The position numbers and the translations under genes were made by a program. From NCBI GenBank assembly GCA_041745535.1, contig JBGTIS010000083.1:1-45270 (forward strand): a stretch of 45,270 nucleotides of DNA. The letters are read 5' to 3'. The notes beneath the pieces are model-generated. The model was not told the origin of the DNA and ran no database searches. It saw only the letters and a list, made by a program, of their open reading frames with translations. This document shows positions 23,359 to 33,279 of the stretch, one piece after another; positions within the stretch are counted from its first letter, which is position 1; each line of letters opens with the position of its first letter. The DNA comes from JBGTIS01 sp041745535. GTDB taxonomy: Bacteria > Bacteroidota > Bacteroidia > Cytophagales > Cyclobacteriaceae.

Positions 23359-26300
23359 TTAAAAGGTGATGTTGGCTCCCAAAGTCCAGGTACGTGCCTG
23401 CGGATACTGCGCGTAATCTACATTGACCTGCAAGTTTCCATCGGTATAACCCAGTTCAGGATCAAGCCCGGAGTAACCCGTAATGGTAAATACGTTTTGC
23501 CCGGTTATGAAAAATCTGGCGCGTTCCACGCCTACCCGATTGGTCAGGTCTGAGGGCAATGTATAACCGATCACCAGGTTTTTCAAACGGAAGAAATCAC
23601 CCTTTTCTATAAATAAATCAGAAGTGCGATGGTTCAGATTGTCCCGTTTGGTAGTCATCCGGGGAATGGAATTACTGGTATTGGGTCCATTCCACCGGTT
23701 TTCTACCTCCGCATACATGTTAAAAGGATAAGTTGGGTCGATGCCCTGCATCCGGTCGGCATTGTATATTTCCACGCCGGCAGTGCCCAGGAAAAACAGG
23801 GAAAAGTCCAACCCTTTGTAAGTTAAACTTCCATTCAGGCCATATACCATATTCGGATGCGGGCTACCCAGAATCTCCCGGTCGCCTTCATCAATAATGC
23901 CATCATTATTTAAATCTACAAACCGCACATCTCCGGGTTGGATAAGCCCTTCAGCTCTGCGAGGATCGTTGGCGATACTCGGGTCATTCTCTACTTCTTC
24001 GGTGGTCTGATACAGGCCATTGGTTCGCCAGCCATAAAAAGTGGCAATAGGATGTCCTTCGTAGGTACGGGCAATTTCCTGATTGGGACGGCCATAGCGG
24101 GTAGAGGAAAGAAAGTTTCCATCGTACAGCTTAATTACCTTATTGCGAATAAAGGAAGCATTGGCACCAATGTTATAGGTAAAATCGCCACTTGAATTCT
24201 GTAAACCCAGCTCTATTTCCAATCCCTGATTTCTCAGTTTCCCCACGTTCTGGTTGGGAATACTTGCCGTCCCGATTGAACCAATCACTGGGGGTGCAAG
24301 CAGCATGTCGCGGGTATCTTTGATAAAATAATTAAAGTTTGCCAGCAACCGGTTTTCCAGAAAACCAATATCCAGTCCAATATTAGTCATCTGAGCAGTT
24401 TCCCAGGCAATATCGTTATTAGGGATGCGGGTTTGCGCCGCCCCAACCGTCTGATTTCCTCCAAATGAATAGCGGATACCACTGCTGATACGCGCCAGGT
24501 ATTGTAATCCATCTACATTTTGGTTGCCTAGTTGCCCCCAGCCACCCGTCAGTTTCAGGTTACTGATGGCAGTGATATTCTGAAAAAAGCTTTCCTCAGA
24601 AACGCGCCATCCTAATGAGAAAGCAGGAAATACGCCCCATTTATTCCCATCCGCGAATTTGGATGACCCATCGGCTCGGAAAGTAGCAGTCAGTAAATAT
24701 TTTTCATCAAAATTATAAGTAGCCCTACCAAACCAGGAAGCCAGGGCGTCGTAGGTCCGGGTACCACCAATTCCGGATAAGGTTCCGCCTGCATCGAGAT
24801 ACCGCTGGGAGGGTGATTCGTCGGGAAAATCCTGTTTTGATGCGTTAAATTTATCCACATTAAAAGTTTGAGAAGTATATCCCCCTACAAACCCCACCTG
24901 ATGCATTTCAGAGAAGGTTTTATCATAGGAAAGAAAGTATTCTGATAACACTGAATAATATTCTTCATAACTTCTGCTTAACGCGTTTCTGGAGCGGGCA
25001 CGAATTTGCTTGTCAATAATATTTTCAAAATTATATCCATCAGCGATCACGCCGTCCAAACCAAAATTTGCCTTGAATTTCAGTCCATCCATAATTTCCA
25101 GTTCGCCGGTTACGTTGCCCAGCAGCCGGTGCCGGGTGTCATTTTTATCTTCCGTATCTACCGTAAAAATCGGGTTGTTGATATCCCCAAATTCTCCTGA
25201 CACCTGAGAAGAGCCATAATCACCGTTTGCGTCTTGAACAGGTAAACCAGGGTGAAACCGGATGGCGCTCCACAACACGCCAGTTTGCGCGGAAAGGGTG
25301 TTGATAGCGTTTCCCTTTTGGGTGGTCAGTTGCAAACTTTCACCTATTTTCAAGCGCTTGCCAATTTTATGATCTGAATTAAATCGAAGGCTAAGGCGAC
25401 GAAAATATGAGTTTTTAATCATCCCTTCCTCATTGAAATACCCGCCAGAAAGCATGAATGAGGAATTGGCGCTTCCTCCGGATAAAGAAGCATCAAAATT
25501 ATTGGTGGTACCCCTACCCAGCAATTCATCCTGCCAGTTGGTACGCTGGGTCTGGTACTGGGGATCTTCCCAAATTGGATTAATAGCGATTCCATCATTG
25601 GTATACCTTTCTCTTTTCAGTTCGGCCAGGGTAGGAGCGTCCAGCACATCAATGGTTTTTACCGCATTGGCCACACCGGTGTAACCATTTAAATTAAAGC
25701 GAAGCGGTTGTTCAAAACCTCCGCGTTTGGTGGTCACAATTACTACCCCATTGGCAGCGCGGGTACCATAAATGGCCGAGGCCGATGCATCTTTCAGAAT
25801 TTCCATAGAGGCAATATCATTCGGATTCACATCGTTCAGGCTGCCCGCCGGTACCCCGTCGATAATGATTAACGGATCAGCATTATTCACAGTACCTGTG
25901 CCCCTGATGCGGATAGAACCTCCATTACCGGGTGCTCCCCCATTGCGAACCACATTCACGCCGGCTGCCCGGCCCTGCAAAGCCTGCGTTGCACCCGAAA
26001 TCGGTAAATTCTGAATCTCATTTCCCTTTACAGAGGAAATAGCGCCAGTTACGTCTCTTTTTTCCTGGGTACCGTAACCCACTACAACTACTTCAGATAA
26101 AGCGGTAACATCTTCAGTGAGCGTTACATTAATCTGGGTCTGATTATTCACTGGAATTTCCTGGCTTACAAAACCAATATAGGAAAATACGACAACGGGT
26201 TCACCAGTTGGCAGACTGATCCTGTAATTACCATCCACATCGGTGATGGTACCTACTGTGGAACCCTTTACTAAAACATTTACGCCGGGCAGTGGCTCGC

Positions 26301-26415
26301 CATTGGATTGAGCGGTTACTTTTCCGGTAAGCACCTGCTGGGCAAACCCAATACAGGGAAACAGAAAGACCAGTAGCATAATGATACCGGCCCGTGGTGG
26401 TAAGGTTTGTTTCAT
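23359..26415 (-). CDS. SusC/RagA-family TonB-dependent outer-membrane transporter (pair 1)
   Basis: A 1018-residue outer-membrane channel energised by TonB-ExbBD. A signal peptide (IIMLLVFLFPCIGFAQQ) is followed by the carboxypeptidase-regulatory-like domain (GKVTAQSNGEPLPGVNVLVK, ending IPVNNQTQINVTLTE). Next is a TonB-box-like segment VVVVGYGTQEKR and the plug (LQGRAAGVNVVRNGGAPGNG, SIRIRGTGTVNNADPLIIID, ILKDASASAIYGTRAANGVV). The rest is the beta barrel, ending in an aromatic-type strand WTLGANITF. The 160 bp upstream contain no clear TAnnTTTG box. It pairs with the SusD that begins 5 bp downstream. Confidence 0.96.
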   Translation of the reverse strand: MKQTLPPRAGIIMLLVFLFPCIGFAQQVLTGKVTAQSNGEPLPGVNVLVKGSTVGTITDVDGNYRISLPTGEPVVVFSYIGFVSQEIPVNNQTQINVTLTEDVTALSEVVVVGYGTQEKRDVTGAISSVKGNEIQNLPISGATQALQGRAAGVNVVRNGGAPGNGGSIRIRGTGTVNNADPLIIIDGVPAGSLNDVNPNDIASMEILKDASASAIYGTRAANGVVIVTTKRGGFEQPLRFNLNGYTGVANAVKTIDVLDAPTLAELKRERYTNDGIAINPIWEDPQYQTQRTNWQDELLGRGTTNNFDASLSGGSANSSFMLSGGYFNEEGMIKNSYFRRLSLRFNSDHKIGKRLKIGESLQLTTQKGNAINTLSAQTGVLWSAIRFHPGLPVQDANGDYGSSQVSGEFGDINNPIFTVDTEDKNDTRHRLLGNVTGELEIMDGLKFKANFGLDGVIADGYNFENIIDKQIRARSRNALSRSYEEYYSVLSEYFLSYDKTFSEMHQVGFVGGYTSQTFNVDKFNASKQDFPDESPSQRYLDAGGTLSGIGGTRTYDALASWFGRATYNFDEKYLLTATFRADGSSKFADGNKWGVFPAFSLGWRVSEESFFQNITAISNLKLTGGWGQLGNQNVDGLQYLARISSGIRYSFGGNQTVGAAQTRIPNNDIAWETAQMTNIGLDIGFLENRLLANFNYFIKDTRDMLLAPPVIGSIGTASIPNQNVGKLRNQGLEIELGLQNSSGDFTYNIGANASFIRNKVIKLYDGNFLSSTRYGRPNQEIARTYEGHPIATFYGWRTNGLYQTTEEVENDPSIANDPRRAEGLIQPGDVRFVDLNNDGIIDEGDREILGSPHPNMVYGLNGSLTYKGLDFSLFFLGTAGVEIYNADRMQGIDPTYPFNMYAEVENRWNGPNTSNSIPRMTTKRDNLNHRTSDLFIEKGDFFRLKNLVIGYTLPSDLTNRVGVERARFFITGQNVFTITGYSGLDPELGYTDGNLQVNVDYAQYPQARTWTLGANITF

Positions 26416-26575
26416 GAAATTGTGGCGTTTAAGTCAGATAGTCTTTATAATCTACTATAAAGCTAACTGGAAATTTTGATAATTATAAGTAGATGAAGTT
26501 AAAAGTTTGTTAATAATGTTTAACATAAGTAAACAAATAATGTAAAATAATCTAATAATAATCGCCACACAATTA

Positions 26576-27820
26576 TTATTGGCCATTTTCAACCAAAATC
26601 CATCGGTTTACGGTATTATGCGGGGCTTCCAGCACAATTTTATATAATGAGGAGGCTTCTTTGCCAACATCTGCTGAAAACTGTTCGTCCTGCAGGTTCG
26701 CTTCTCCCAATAGCTTATACTTGTCTGCTTTGCCCTTTTCCTTTAATTTATTGGTCTTAGATAACCATATTTTAACCTTACCCGATGGTTCCTGGGCTTT
26801 CCAGGTGACTTTAATTTTGTTATCCTGAAGCAATGCCGCGGGATTGCTGATAGAAACGGGGCCTGTCAGCGGAACACCGTCTAATTCCCGGGTTTGCTTT
26901 TCGGGGATAGAAATATCCATAAACCGGGTAATGGTAGGCAAAATATCAACCATAGCGGGCTGGTGAGATTTGAAGCGCGCGTTCAGGTCGGCCGCATTGG
27001 TGGTAATCCAGATGGTACGTTCGCGTTCCGACTGCCCGCCATGCCCTTTTCCGGTTTCGGCATCACGGCCATGGTCGGTGGTGATTACAATGAGCCAGTC
27101 TTCATTGTGGTTTTGTTCTCTGTGCTGAATGGAATTCCAGATTTTTCCGATCTGATCGTCGGCCACTTCAACGGCATCGTACATTTGTGGGCTGTCGCCA
27201 AATTTATGGCCCATATCATCGGTAAATTCAAGGTACACCCAGGAGAGGTCGGGACCATTTTCTTTGATATACCGGGTGGCTTCTTTTACCACGTGTTCGT
27301 CGATGTTGTGAATGTATTTTCGGTCCGCATCGTGAGGAAACTGAATGGTATCCAGTTCAAAACCATCAAAATGATAGTCCAGTTGGATGTTCCCGGTTTC
27401 TGGTAACCCCTCGCCTACCAGTTTGGTACGGTTGTCCAGCCAGGTTGAAAAAATGGCTGTTTTCTTTTCCGGATATTGCTCTTCCAGATACCTGAATATC
27501 GTCCAGTAGTTATAGTTCGGGTCTTCAATACCATTGCCCCATACATTGTGTTTATTGGCCCAGGTGCCGGTGAGCAAACTATTATACCCTACAGCGGAAA
27601 TGGTGGGCGTTTGTGAGTATCCATCTTTTTCGCCACCCATAATGGCCCTGGTATATCCACCCACTTTGGCGATCTGGTCCAGATACGGCGTATTTACTTT
27701 CTCAACCACATCGGCGGGAATGCCATCAACAATAATGAAAACAGTTTTCTTTGGTTTATTTTGAGCTTCTACGAAATGAAAGGAAAGAAATAGGATACAA
27801 ATGATCCAAACTTTAGGCAT
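26576..27820 (-). CDS. Secreted type I phosphodiesterase / nucleotide pyrophosphatase-like enzyme
   Basis: An alkaline-phosphatase-superfamily hydrolase with a signal peptide (MPKVWIICILFLSFHFVEAQ). Metal-site motifs are in order: IIVDGIPADV (first Asp), TPTISAVGYNSLLTG with a serine where family members usually carry the catalytic threonine, FTDDMGHKFG (Asp and His), TTDHGRD (Asp-His) and KGHGG (His). After residue about 320 comes a beta-sandwich-like C-terminal part (IKVTWKAQEPSGKVKIWLSK). The probable role is phosphoester cleavage in the periplasm or at the surface; the substrate is unknown. It lies between two susCD pairs on the same strand, so it may process a phosphate-containing nutrient for one of them (inference). 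Confidence 0.88.
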   Translation of the reverse strand: MPKVWIICILFLSFHFVEAQNKPKKTVFIIVDGIPADVVEKVNTPYLDQIAKVGGYTRAIMGGEKDGYSQTPTISAVGYNSLLTGTWANKHNVWGNGIEDPNYNYWTIFRYLEEQYPEKKTAIFSTWLDNRTKLVGEGLPETGNIQLDYHFDGFELDTIQFPHDADRKYIHNIDEHVVKEATRYIKENGPDLSWVYLEFTDDMGHKFGDSPQMYDAVEVADDQIGKIWNSIQHREQNHNEDWLIVITTDHGRDAETGKGHGGQSERERTIWITTNAADLNARFKSHQPAMVDILPTITRFMDISIPEKQTRELDGVPLTGPVSISNPAALLQDNKIKVTWKAQEPSGKVKIWLSKTNKLKEKGKADKYKLLGEANLQDEQFSADVGKEASSLYKIVLEAPHNTVNRWILVENGQ

Positions 27821-27883
27821 TGGTCTATATTTTAAATGATAAATGAAACAAATAAGTGGAAAAACAATCTTTTAGCATTGTAC

Positions 27884-27920
27884 TAAAAATTACCGGGGCG
27901 AAAGTAAACCTTCACCCCGG
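27884..27920 (-). terminator. Intrinsic terminator after susD (pair 2)
   Basis: Minus-strand arms CCGGGGTGAA (27911-27920) and TTCGCCCCGG (27893-27902) form a 10-bp stem with one U-G wobble and an 8-base loop, followed by TAATTTTT. On the plus strand the same position would be a C-A mismatch, so the structure favours the minus-strand RNA. It separates susCD pair 2 from the phosphodiesterase gene. Confidence 0.85.
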
Positions 27921-27937
27921 CACATTTTGTCATTTTA

Positions 27938-29749
27938 TTATTCCCAACCGAAAATCTGGGTCAAATTAGGATTAACCGTCACATCACCCCTTGGAATGGG
28001 TCGGTAATAGTATTTTGGCGCTTCAAAAGTGCCCATTTCGCTAATGGTTTGGACGTTGCCCGAATTTCCGTTTTCCAGGTACACAGAAGCATCTTCACCC
28101 AACGTACCAACCCGATAATAAATTAACTTTTCACCCAAAGAGTTGCTTTCTTTGGCATCCCCTTCCGGAATTGATTCCGCATTGTCGATCAGAATGATAT
28201 CTTCAATACCATCGCCAGTGAGGTCATATTTACCTAATCCGGGAAAATACAAACCTTCCGGTTCTTTTTCAATCAGGTTACCCGCATGCCAGCGCATCAG
28301 GTCGTCGAACCGATACCCTTCCAGTGCCATTTCTATTCGCCTTTCTCTTCGTATTTCCAAAAGTTCTTTCCACTGGGCGGTAGCGCTTTGTACATTCGGA
28401 TACCGGGCCGCCTGTACCGGATCCACCGCCGGATTCATCATCAGGTGTGGCATACCGGCCCGGTCTCGCAACACATTCACGGCCATGTCCAGGTCAGCCT
28501 GGGTAAGCTGACCCAACTCGGCCAGCGCTTCGGCATACGTTAGTAACACTTCCGCATAGCGGATTACAGGAAAATCGGTATTGTACTTCGGCACATCATC
28601 GATATAATTCAGAAATCCTTTGATCTGGTGGTAACCGGTAAAGTTTTTCTGCATTTGCTGTACATATATGCCCCCACCCTGCGAATAGGTGCTGGTATAA
28701 ATTAATTCCCAACCCGGATACGCATAGGTCTGGCTCAACCTGGGGTCGCGGTTCTGAAATTCTTCTACAAACAGTTTGGTCTGGTAGTCAGGTTGATCGG
28801 TATAAAAACTACCATCCGCCATCAGGTACGATTGTTCCAGGTCTTTGGACGGACTTACCTCATAATTCCCGAAAATGGTGGCTGACCAGCCACTGCCCAG
28901 TACATTGTTTTCATAAATTCTGGGCAGAATCACTTCAGGATTAGAAGTAAGATCCTCGCTATTGAATAAAGCATGGTAATCGCTGGTGGGATTGCCGGTG
29001 GTAAAAATGGAAAATCCACCGTTATCCATGATATCTTTGGCCGTATTCAGTGCCAGCGTAAGGTAATCGTTGGCAGTACCCTGCAGGTTTAATTCAGGAT
29101 GGTATTTCCGGTAGGTGCCTTCATACAGGGCATGCCGGGCCATATACGCTTTTACCACCCACTCATTCACTGCGCCAGCGGGCTGATTACCCATCATATG
29201 CGCCGCCGCGAACTGATAATCGGCAAAAATACTGTCCACCACCAGCGTACGTGGATCCCGTTCCTTGAACAAAAGATCCTCATCATCGGTATTAATTACC
29301 TCTCCATACCAGGGTACATCCGAATAGCGCGATACTTTGTTCATATAAAACTTAGCCCTGAAAAACCGGGCTACACCCTGGTAATGGTTTGAGACTTCAT
29401 CACTTACTTGGGCTTTCCGATAGTTTTCCAGAAACAGGTTAATACTCCGCAACTTAGCCCAATCCCATCCGCCAGTTACACTTTCTGAAGAAGGATTGCC
29501 CACCATCATGGTTTTCAGTTCGGTATTGCCCGTGGTAGCCGCATTATCGGTAACCGCATCGGCATTGTACTCACCAAAACCTGGAAAATCGTAGAAGTTG
29601 TTGGCATAAATGGAGAGGTCTTCCTCGGTATTAAAGAAATTTTCCGTGCCGATCTGGGTTTGAGGAAATCTTTCCAGAAAATCGTCATTGCAACCGGCCA
29701 GATAGACCAGCAATACGGTAACACAAAATACTTTATATATTAATTTCAT
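27938..29749 (-). CDS. SusD/RagB-family outer-membrane nutrient-binding lipoprotein (pair 2)
   Basis: A 603-residue surface lipoprotein, at the long end for the family. The signal peptide ends in the lipobox LAGC (Cys20) followed by NDDFLERFPQ. The conserved helical core includes VARFFRAKFYMNKVSRYSDV with PWYGEV, EWVVKAYMARHALYEGTY and YLTLALNTAKDIMDNGG. The C-terminal domain has VIRYAEVLLTYAEALAELGQ, ELLEIRRERRIEMALEGYRF with DDLMRW, and the closing YYRPIPRGDV. It starts 41 bp after the partner susC and ends before a strong terminator, so susC-susD pair 2 is a two-gene unit. Substrate unknown. Confidence 0.95.
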   Translation of the reverse strand: MKLIYKVFCVTVLLVYLAGCNDDFLERFPQTQIGTENFFNTEEDLSIYANNFYDFPGFGEYNADAVTDNAATTGNTELKTMMVGNPSSESVTGGWDWAKLRSINLFLENYRKAQVSDEVSNHYQGVARFFRAKFYMNKVSRYSDVPWYGEVINTDDEDLLFKERDPRTLVVDSIFADYQFAAAHMMGNQPAGAVNEWVVKAYMARHALYEGTYRKYHPELNLQGTANDYLTLALNTAKDIMDNGGFSIFTTGNPTSDYHALFNSEDLTSNPEVILPRIYENNVLGSGWSATIFGNYEVSPSKDLEQSYLMADGSFYTDQPDYQTKLFVEEFQNRDPRLSQTYAYPGWELIYTSTYSQGGGIYVQQMQKNFTGYHQIKGFLNYIDDVPKYNTDFPVIRYAEVLLTYAEALAELGQLTQADLDMAVNVLRDRAGMPHLMMNPAVDPVQAARYPNVQSATAQWKELLEIRRERRIEMALEGYRFDDLMRWHAGNLIEKEPEGLYFPGLGKYDLTGDGIEDIILIDNAESIPEGDAKESNSLGEKLIYYRVGTLGEDASVYLENGNSGNVQTISEMGTFEAPKYYYRPIPRGDVTVNPNLTQIFGWE

Positions 29750-29790
29750 TGGTTTAATAATTTTAATGTCAGACAGTTTTTTCAGCAGAA

Positions 29791-32700
29791 TTAAAAAGTA
29801 ACATTTAATCCCAGTGCGTATCTTCTCTGGAAAGGATAGGAATATCCTTTGTTACCGCCACGACCACTGTCGGTAATGCCCGGATTATAATTGTTATTCG
29901 CGTTAATGGCTTCCGGATCAAAATAGTCTTTCACCTGCGACCATTCGGTTAGATTTTCCCCACTTACAAACACCCTTACATTTTGTAATTTTAACTTTTC
30001 AGAAACTGTTGAAGGGAGGGTATATCCCAGGGTGATGTTTTTTATTCTCACGTAGGATGCATCCAGCAGGTAGCGGGTTTGCGGAACGGCTAGGCCCTGC
30101 CTTTGGTCAATACGTTCCCCTAAATTTCGGTCGGCCAGCCACGATTGTAACACCGGAAACTTAGCATCCAGATTGGCATCGGCCAGTCCGGCATCGATAT
30201 AGGCCTGAGAATGCTTGGCGCGGTCTACGTCAGAGTCGGAAGTAGGTCGGTAAAAATCAAGCGTATGGGTGTACCCGCCAGCATAAGGCTGCTGGTAAAA
30301 TCCCCAGTACAAATAGTCCAGCGGATAGTAATCTCTTTTCCCAACGCCCTGCGCAAACGCGCTGAAGTCGAAGCCATTCCACGCTACGCTCAGGTTCAGG
30401 CCATAACGAAGCCTTGGCGCGAAATTACCGATCACCGTCAGGTCTTTGGTATCGTCCAGGGTATAGCCTTTTTCAATCACGCCATTGCCATCCTGGTCTA
30501 CATATTTGGGCCATCCGGGTACAATGTTAAGCGCACCCCAGGGAATCAGGCTGCTTTCGTCCAGTTGGGCAATTTCATCTTCGCTCTGGAACAGGCCATC
30601 GCTTTGCAGTCCCCAGATCTCTCCCAGTTCCATGCCTTCGTAATACTGAAATAAGCTGTTGCTGGGATTGTCGAACCGGGTAATCCACGAACGGCTGTCT
30701 GATAATACAAATTTCGCGTTGAAGCTTAGGGGTTTTGCTGCCACCACCAATTCATCATTATAGGCCAGGGATAATTCCCAGCCTTTGGTTTCCAGGTCAC
30801 CGGCATTTTCATCAGGCTCATCGGCCCCCAGCACGTTTGGCAGATCCTTTCCTGGAATCAGCATGCCTTTGGTATCTCTACGATAGATGTCGAAAGTGGC
30901 CATAATTTTATTGGTGAACATTCCCACATCCACCCCAAAATTAATGGTAGATACCTGTTCCCAGGTATAATTTGGCGAAACGATGGGTGGCGTAGTTACC
31001 TGTACCGGCCTTACATTGTTAAACATTACCCCGGCCAATCCAGCCTGCATGCTGGCGATATATCCATATTCACCCACAGCCTGGTTGCCCAGTTCCCCAT
31101 AAGAACCTCTGAGCTTAAACAGGCTTACCACGGGTGTAATGGGGCTGAAAAACGATTCCTGATCTACCCGCCAGGCTGCCGAGGCGGAAGGGAAGAAACC
31201 AAAGCGTTTGTCTTTAGGGAATTTTGATGAACCATCATAACGCCCATTAAACTCTACAATATATTTATCTTTGTAAATATAGTTCAACCGGTAGAATACG
31301 CCCCGAATGGCCCAGTCTACAATGCTATCGCCTACCACCATATCGCCGGTAGCCAGGTCTAGTGAGGGTAAGGAAGAAGAAATTACCTGGCTTCGGTTTG
31401 CATAAAACTGATCGCCCTTAAAATATTCCTGGTTGTATCCGGCAGTGGCTGTCAGATGATGATCGCCAAAGTATTTATCAAAGGTGCCATACACGTTAAA
31501 CACGTTGTAGTCTTCAAAAGTAGCTGCCCGCGACACCCAGTTATTTCCGATTTCGCGCACATCCTCTGGTCCGTACCCGATTTTATATTTTTTGGTATTG
31601 TAATCGGTTTTATATACGCCACGCCGATAGGTATAATCAGCATTTACGGTAAATATCTTTTCCCAGAACGACAATTGGGTCGTAAAACGCGACTGCAGGC
31701 TGTTGTAAACTTCACTGCTTTCACCTCCATCGGTGAGGCGGGCACCCACATCACCCACAAAGGTATTGGCCCAGGTACCATCCGGGTTTTTGTCCCAGTC
31801 GGTAGGGAAAGAATTATAGAGGTCCCAGATAGACAGGTAATACGGTTTTTCTCTTTTGGTGGAAGTCAGGAAAGTATTGTTGCCTACAGTTAACCATTTG
31901 AATGGGGTAAAATCAACCTTGCTGCGGATGCCATACCGGTCGAAATAATCGTCGGCTAATTTCAAGGCGCCATTCTGCCGGTTGTAGTTTCCCGACAAAT
32001 AATAACTTGTTTTTTCTCCTGCCCCGCCAATAGCAAGCTGGTGGTTTTGAGAAAACGAGTAATCACCCAGAAAATAATCGGTCCAGTCGCGGTTGCCCAT
32101 ATATTCCCACTGGGTCGGATCGTTCGGATTTTGCCGTACGCCCGGCAGCGAAGGGTCGTTGGAACGCTCTCTGGCCCACTTATAAAACTCGTCGCTGTAG
32201 TTTACATTGTCCCAGGGTGTGTTGTCGGTAGAGGTTTCCAGCAACCGGGAATAAATATACGGATCGGTTACCTTGTCGGGAAGCACGGTAGGCTTGTCCC
32301 ACGAAAAATTATTGGAATAATTAATCTGTAAATCGCCTTTGCTTCCCGATTTGGTAGTAATAATGATCACACCAAAAGCCGCCCGGGCACCGTAAATAGC
32401 CGCGGAGGAAGCGTCTTTCAGTACGGAAATACTTTCCACATCCTGCGGTGAAATCCGATTCAGCTCAAAAGGATCGGAAGGCACACCATCGATCAGAATC
32501 AGCGGATCGCCCCCGTTAATGGAAGTAATACCGCGAATGTTAATCTGCGCCGCCGCCCCGGGTTCGCCACTCAGAAAATCAATGTTTAGGTTGGGCACCG
32601 CCCCCTGCAGACCCTGCGCCAGGTTCGAGATAGGCCGCTGCTCAATGGTTTTGGCATCAACCTGATCGACCGCGCCCGAGAGGTTTACTTTTTTCTGGGT

Positions 32701-33033
32701 ACCGTAACCAATTACCACAATCTCCTGTAGTTCGGCCACATCCACCTTCAGGTCTACATTAATAACGCTCTGGTTATTGACAGGCACCTGTTCGGTAAGA
32801 TAACCAATGAAAGAATACAGTAATACTGGGTCATTGCTGTTGACGTTCAGCTGGTAGCTGCCATTCACATCGGAAATGGTGCCGTTGGTGGTTCCTTTTT
32901 CAACAATGGAAACGCCTACCAGCACACCACCATTTTCATCCTTTACAGTTCCTGACACCCTTTGCTGTGCCCACACCGGGGCGGCAACAAAGAGCAGGAA
33001 AATAATAAGTACAGAAAGGTAAATTTTTTTCAT
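29791..33033 (-). CDS. SusC/RagA-family TonB-dependent outer-membrane transporter (pair 2)
   Basis: A 1080-residue outer-membrane transporter. It has a signal peptide (LIIFLLFVAAPVWAQQ), a carboxypeptidase-regulatory-like domain (SGTVKDENGGVLVGVSIVEK), a TonB-box-like segment IVVIGYGTQKKV, and a plug with LAQGLQGAVPNLNIDFL, INIRGITSINGGDPLILIDG and SVLKDASSAAIYGARAAFGV. The large barrel ends RRYALGLNVTF. It is divergent from the TetR gene, with a palindrome in the 246-bp gap between them, so it is a likely target of that regulator (inference). Confidence 0.96.
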   Translation of the reverse strand: MKKIYLSVLIIFLLFVAAPVWAQQRVSGTVKDENGGVLVGVSIVEKGTTNGTISDVNGSYQLNVNSNDPVLLYSFIGYLTEQVPVNNQSVINVDLKVDVAELQEIVVIGYGTQKKVNLSGAVDQVDAKTIEQRPISNLAQGLQGAVPNLNIDFLSGEPGAAAQINIRGITSINGGDPLILIDGVPSDPFELNRISPQDVESISVLKDASSAAIYGARAAFGVIIITTKSGSKGDLQINYSNNFSWDKPTVLPDKVTDPYIYSRLLETSTDNTPWDNVNYSDEFYKWARERSNDPSLPGVRQNPNDPTQWEYMGNRDWTDYFLGDYSFSQNHQLAIGGAGEKTSYYLSGNYNRQNGALKLADDYFDRYGIRSKVDFTPFKWLTVGNNTFLTSTKREKPYYLSIWDLYNSFPTDWDKNPDGTWANTFVGDVGARLTDGGESSEVYNSLQSRFTTQLSFWEKIFTVNADYTYRRGVYKTDYNTKKYKIGYGPEDVREIGNNWVSRAATFEDYNVFNVYGTFDKYFGDHHLTATAGYNQEYFKGDQFYANRSQVISSSLPSLDLATGDMVVGDSIVDWAIRGVFYRLNYIYKDKYIVEFNGRYDGSSKFPKDKRFGFFPSASAAWRVDQESFFSPITPVVSLFKLRGSYGELGNQAVGEYGYIASMQAGLAGVMFNNVRPVQVTTPPIVSPNYTWEQVSTINFGVDVGMFTNKIMATFDIYRRDTKGMLIPGKDLPNVLGADEPDENAGDLETKGWELSLAYNDELVVAAKPLSFNAKFVLSDSRSWITRFDNPSNSLFQYYEGMELGEIWGLQSDGLFQSEDEIAQLDESSLIPWGALNIVPGWPKYVDQDGNGVIEKGYTLDDTKDLTVIGNFAPRLRYGLNLSVAWNGFDFSAFAQGVGKRDYYPLDYLYWGFYQQPYAGGYTHTLDFYRPTSDSDVDRAKHSQAYIDAGLADANLDAKFPVLQSWLADRNLGERIDQRQGLAVPQTRYLLDASYVRIKNITLGYTLPSTVSEKLKLQNVRVFVSGENLTEWSQVKDYFDPEAINANNNYNPGITDSGRGGNKGYSYPFQRRYALGLNVTF

Positions 33034-33138
33034 GTGTGGGTTGGATTAGGTTAAAATGTTAAGTAAAGATAGAAGATTTTTCGGTAAATATAGGCCTGGT
33101 ATATTACCTAATGGTTAAGTGACAATTAAATAAATATT

Positions 33139-33158
33139 AATTGAATGTTCAGTCAATT
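33139..33158. promoter_or_regulatory. Candidate TetR operator palindrome
   Basis: The 20 bases AATTGAATGTTCAGTCAATT form an imperfect palindrome: arms AATTGAATG and CAGTCAATT match at 8 of 9 positions around a TT centre. It lies in the divergent gap about 105 bp upstream of susC-2 and about 120 bp upstream of the tetR ATG. TGAATG/CAGTCA-type half sites are usual for TetR-family operators. Confidence 0.55.
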
Positions 33159-33279
33159 TATTTTTCATCATTATAGAAAAATCGTTTGGAAAAAACAAAC
33201 AGAAATAACATATTGAGCAAAAAAATAAATTATTAACAGATGATACGCTTTAAATAAAAGAAGTAGAACCGAAAGTTTT

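Noticed and set aside
21443..33033. A typical polysaccharide utilisation locus
   Set aside because: No glycoside hydrolase, polysaccharide lyase or hybrid two-component/ECF regulator accompanies the two susCD pairs; the GH13 gene lies about 6 kb beyond and in a different context.
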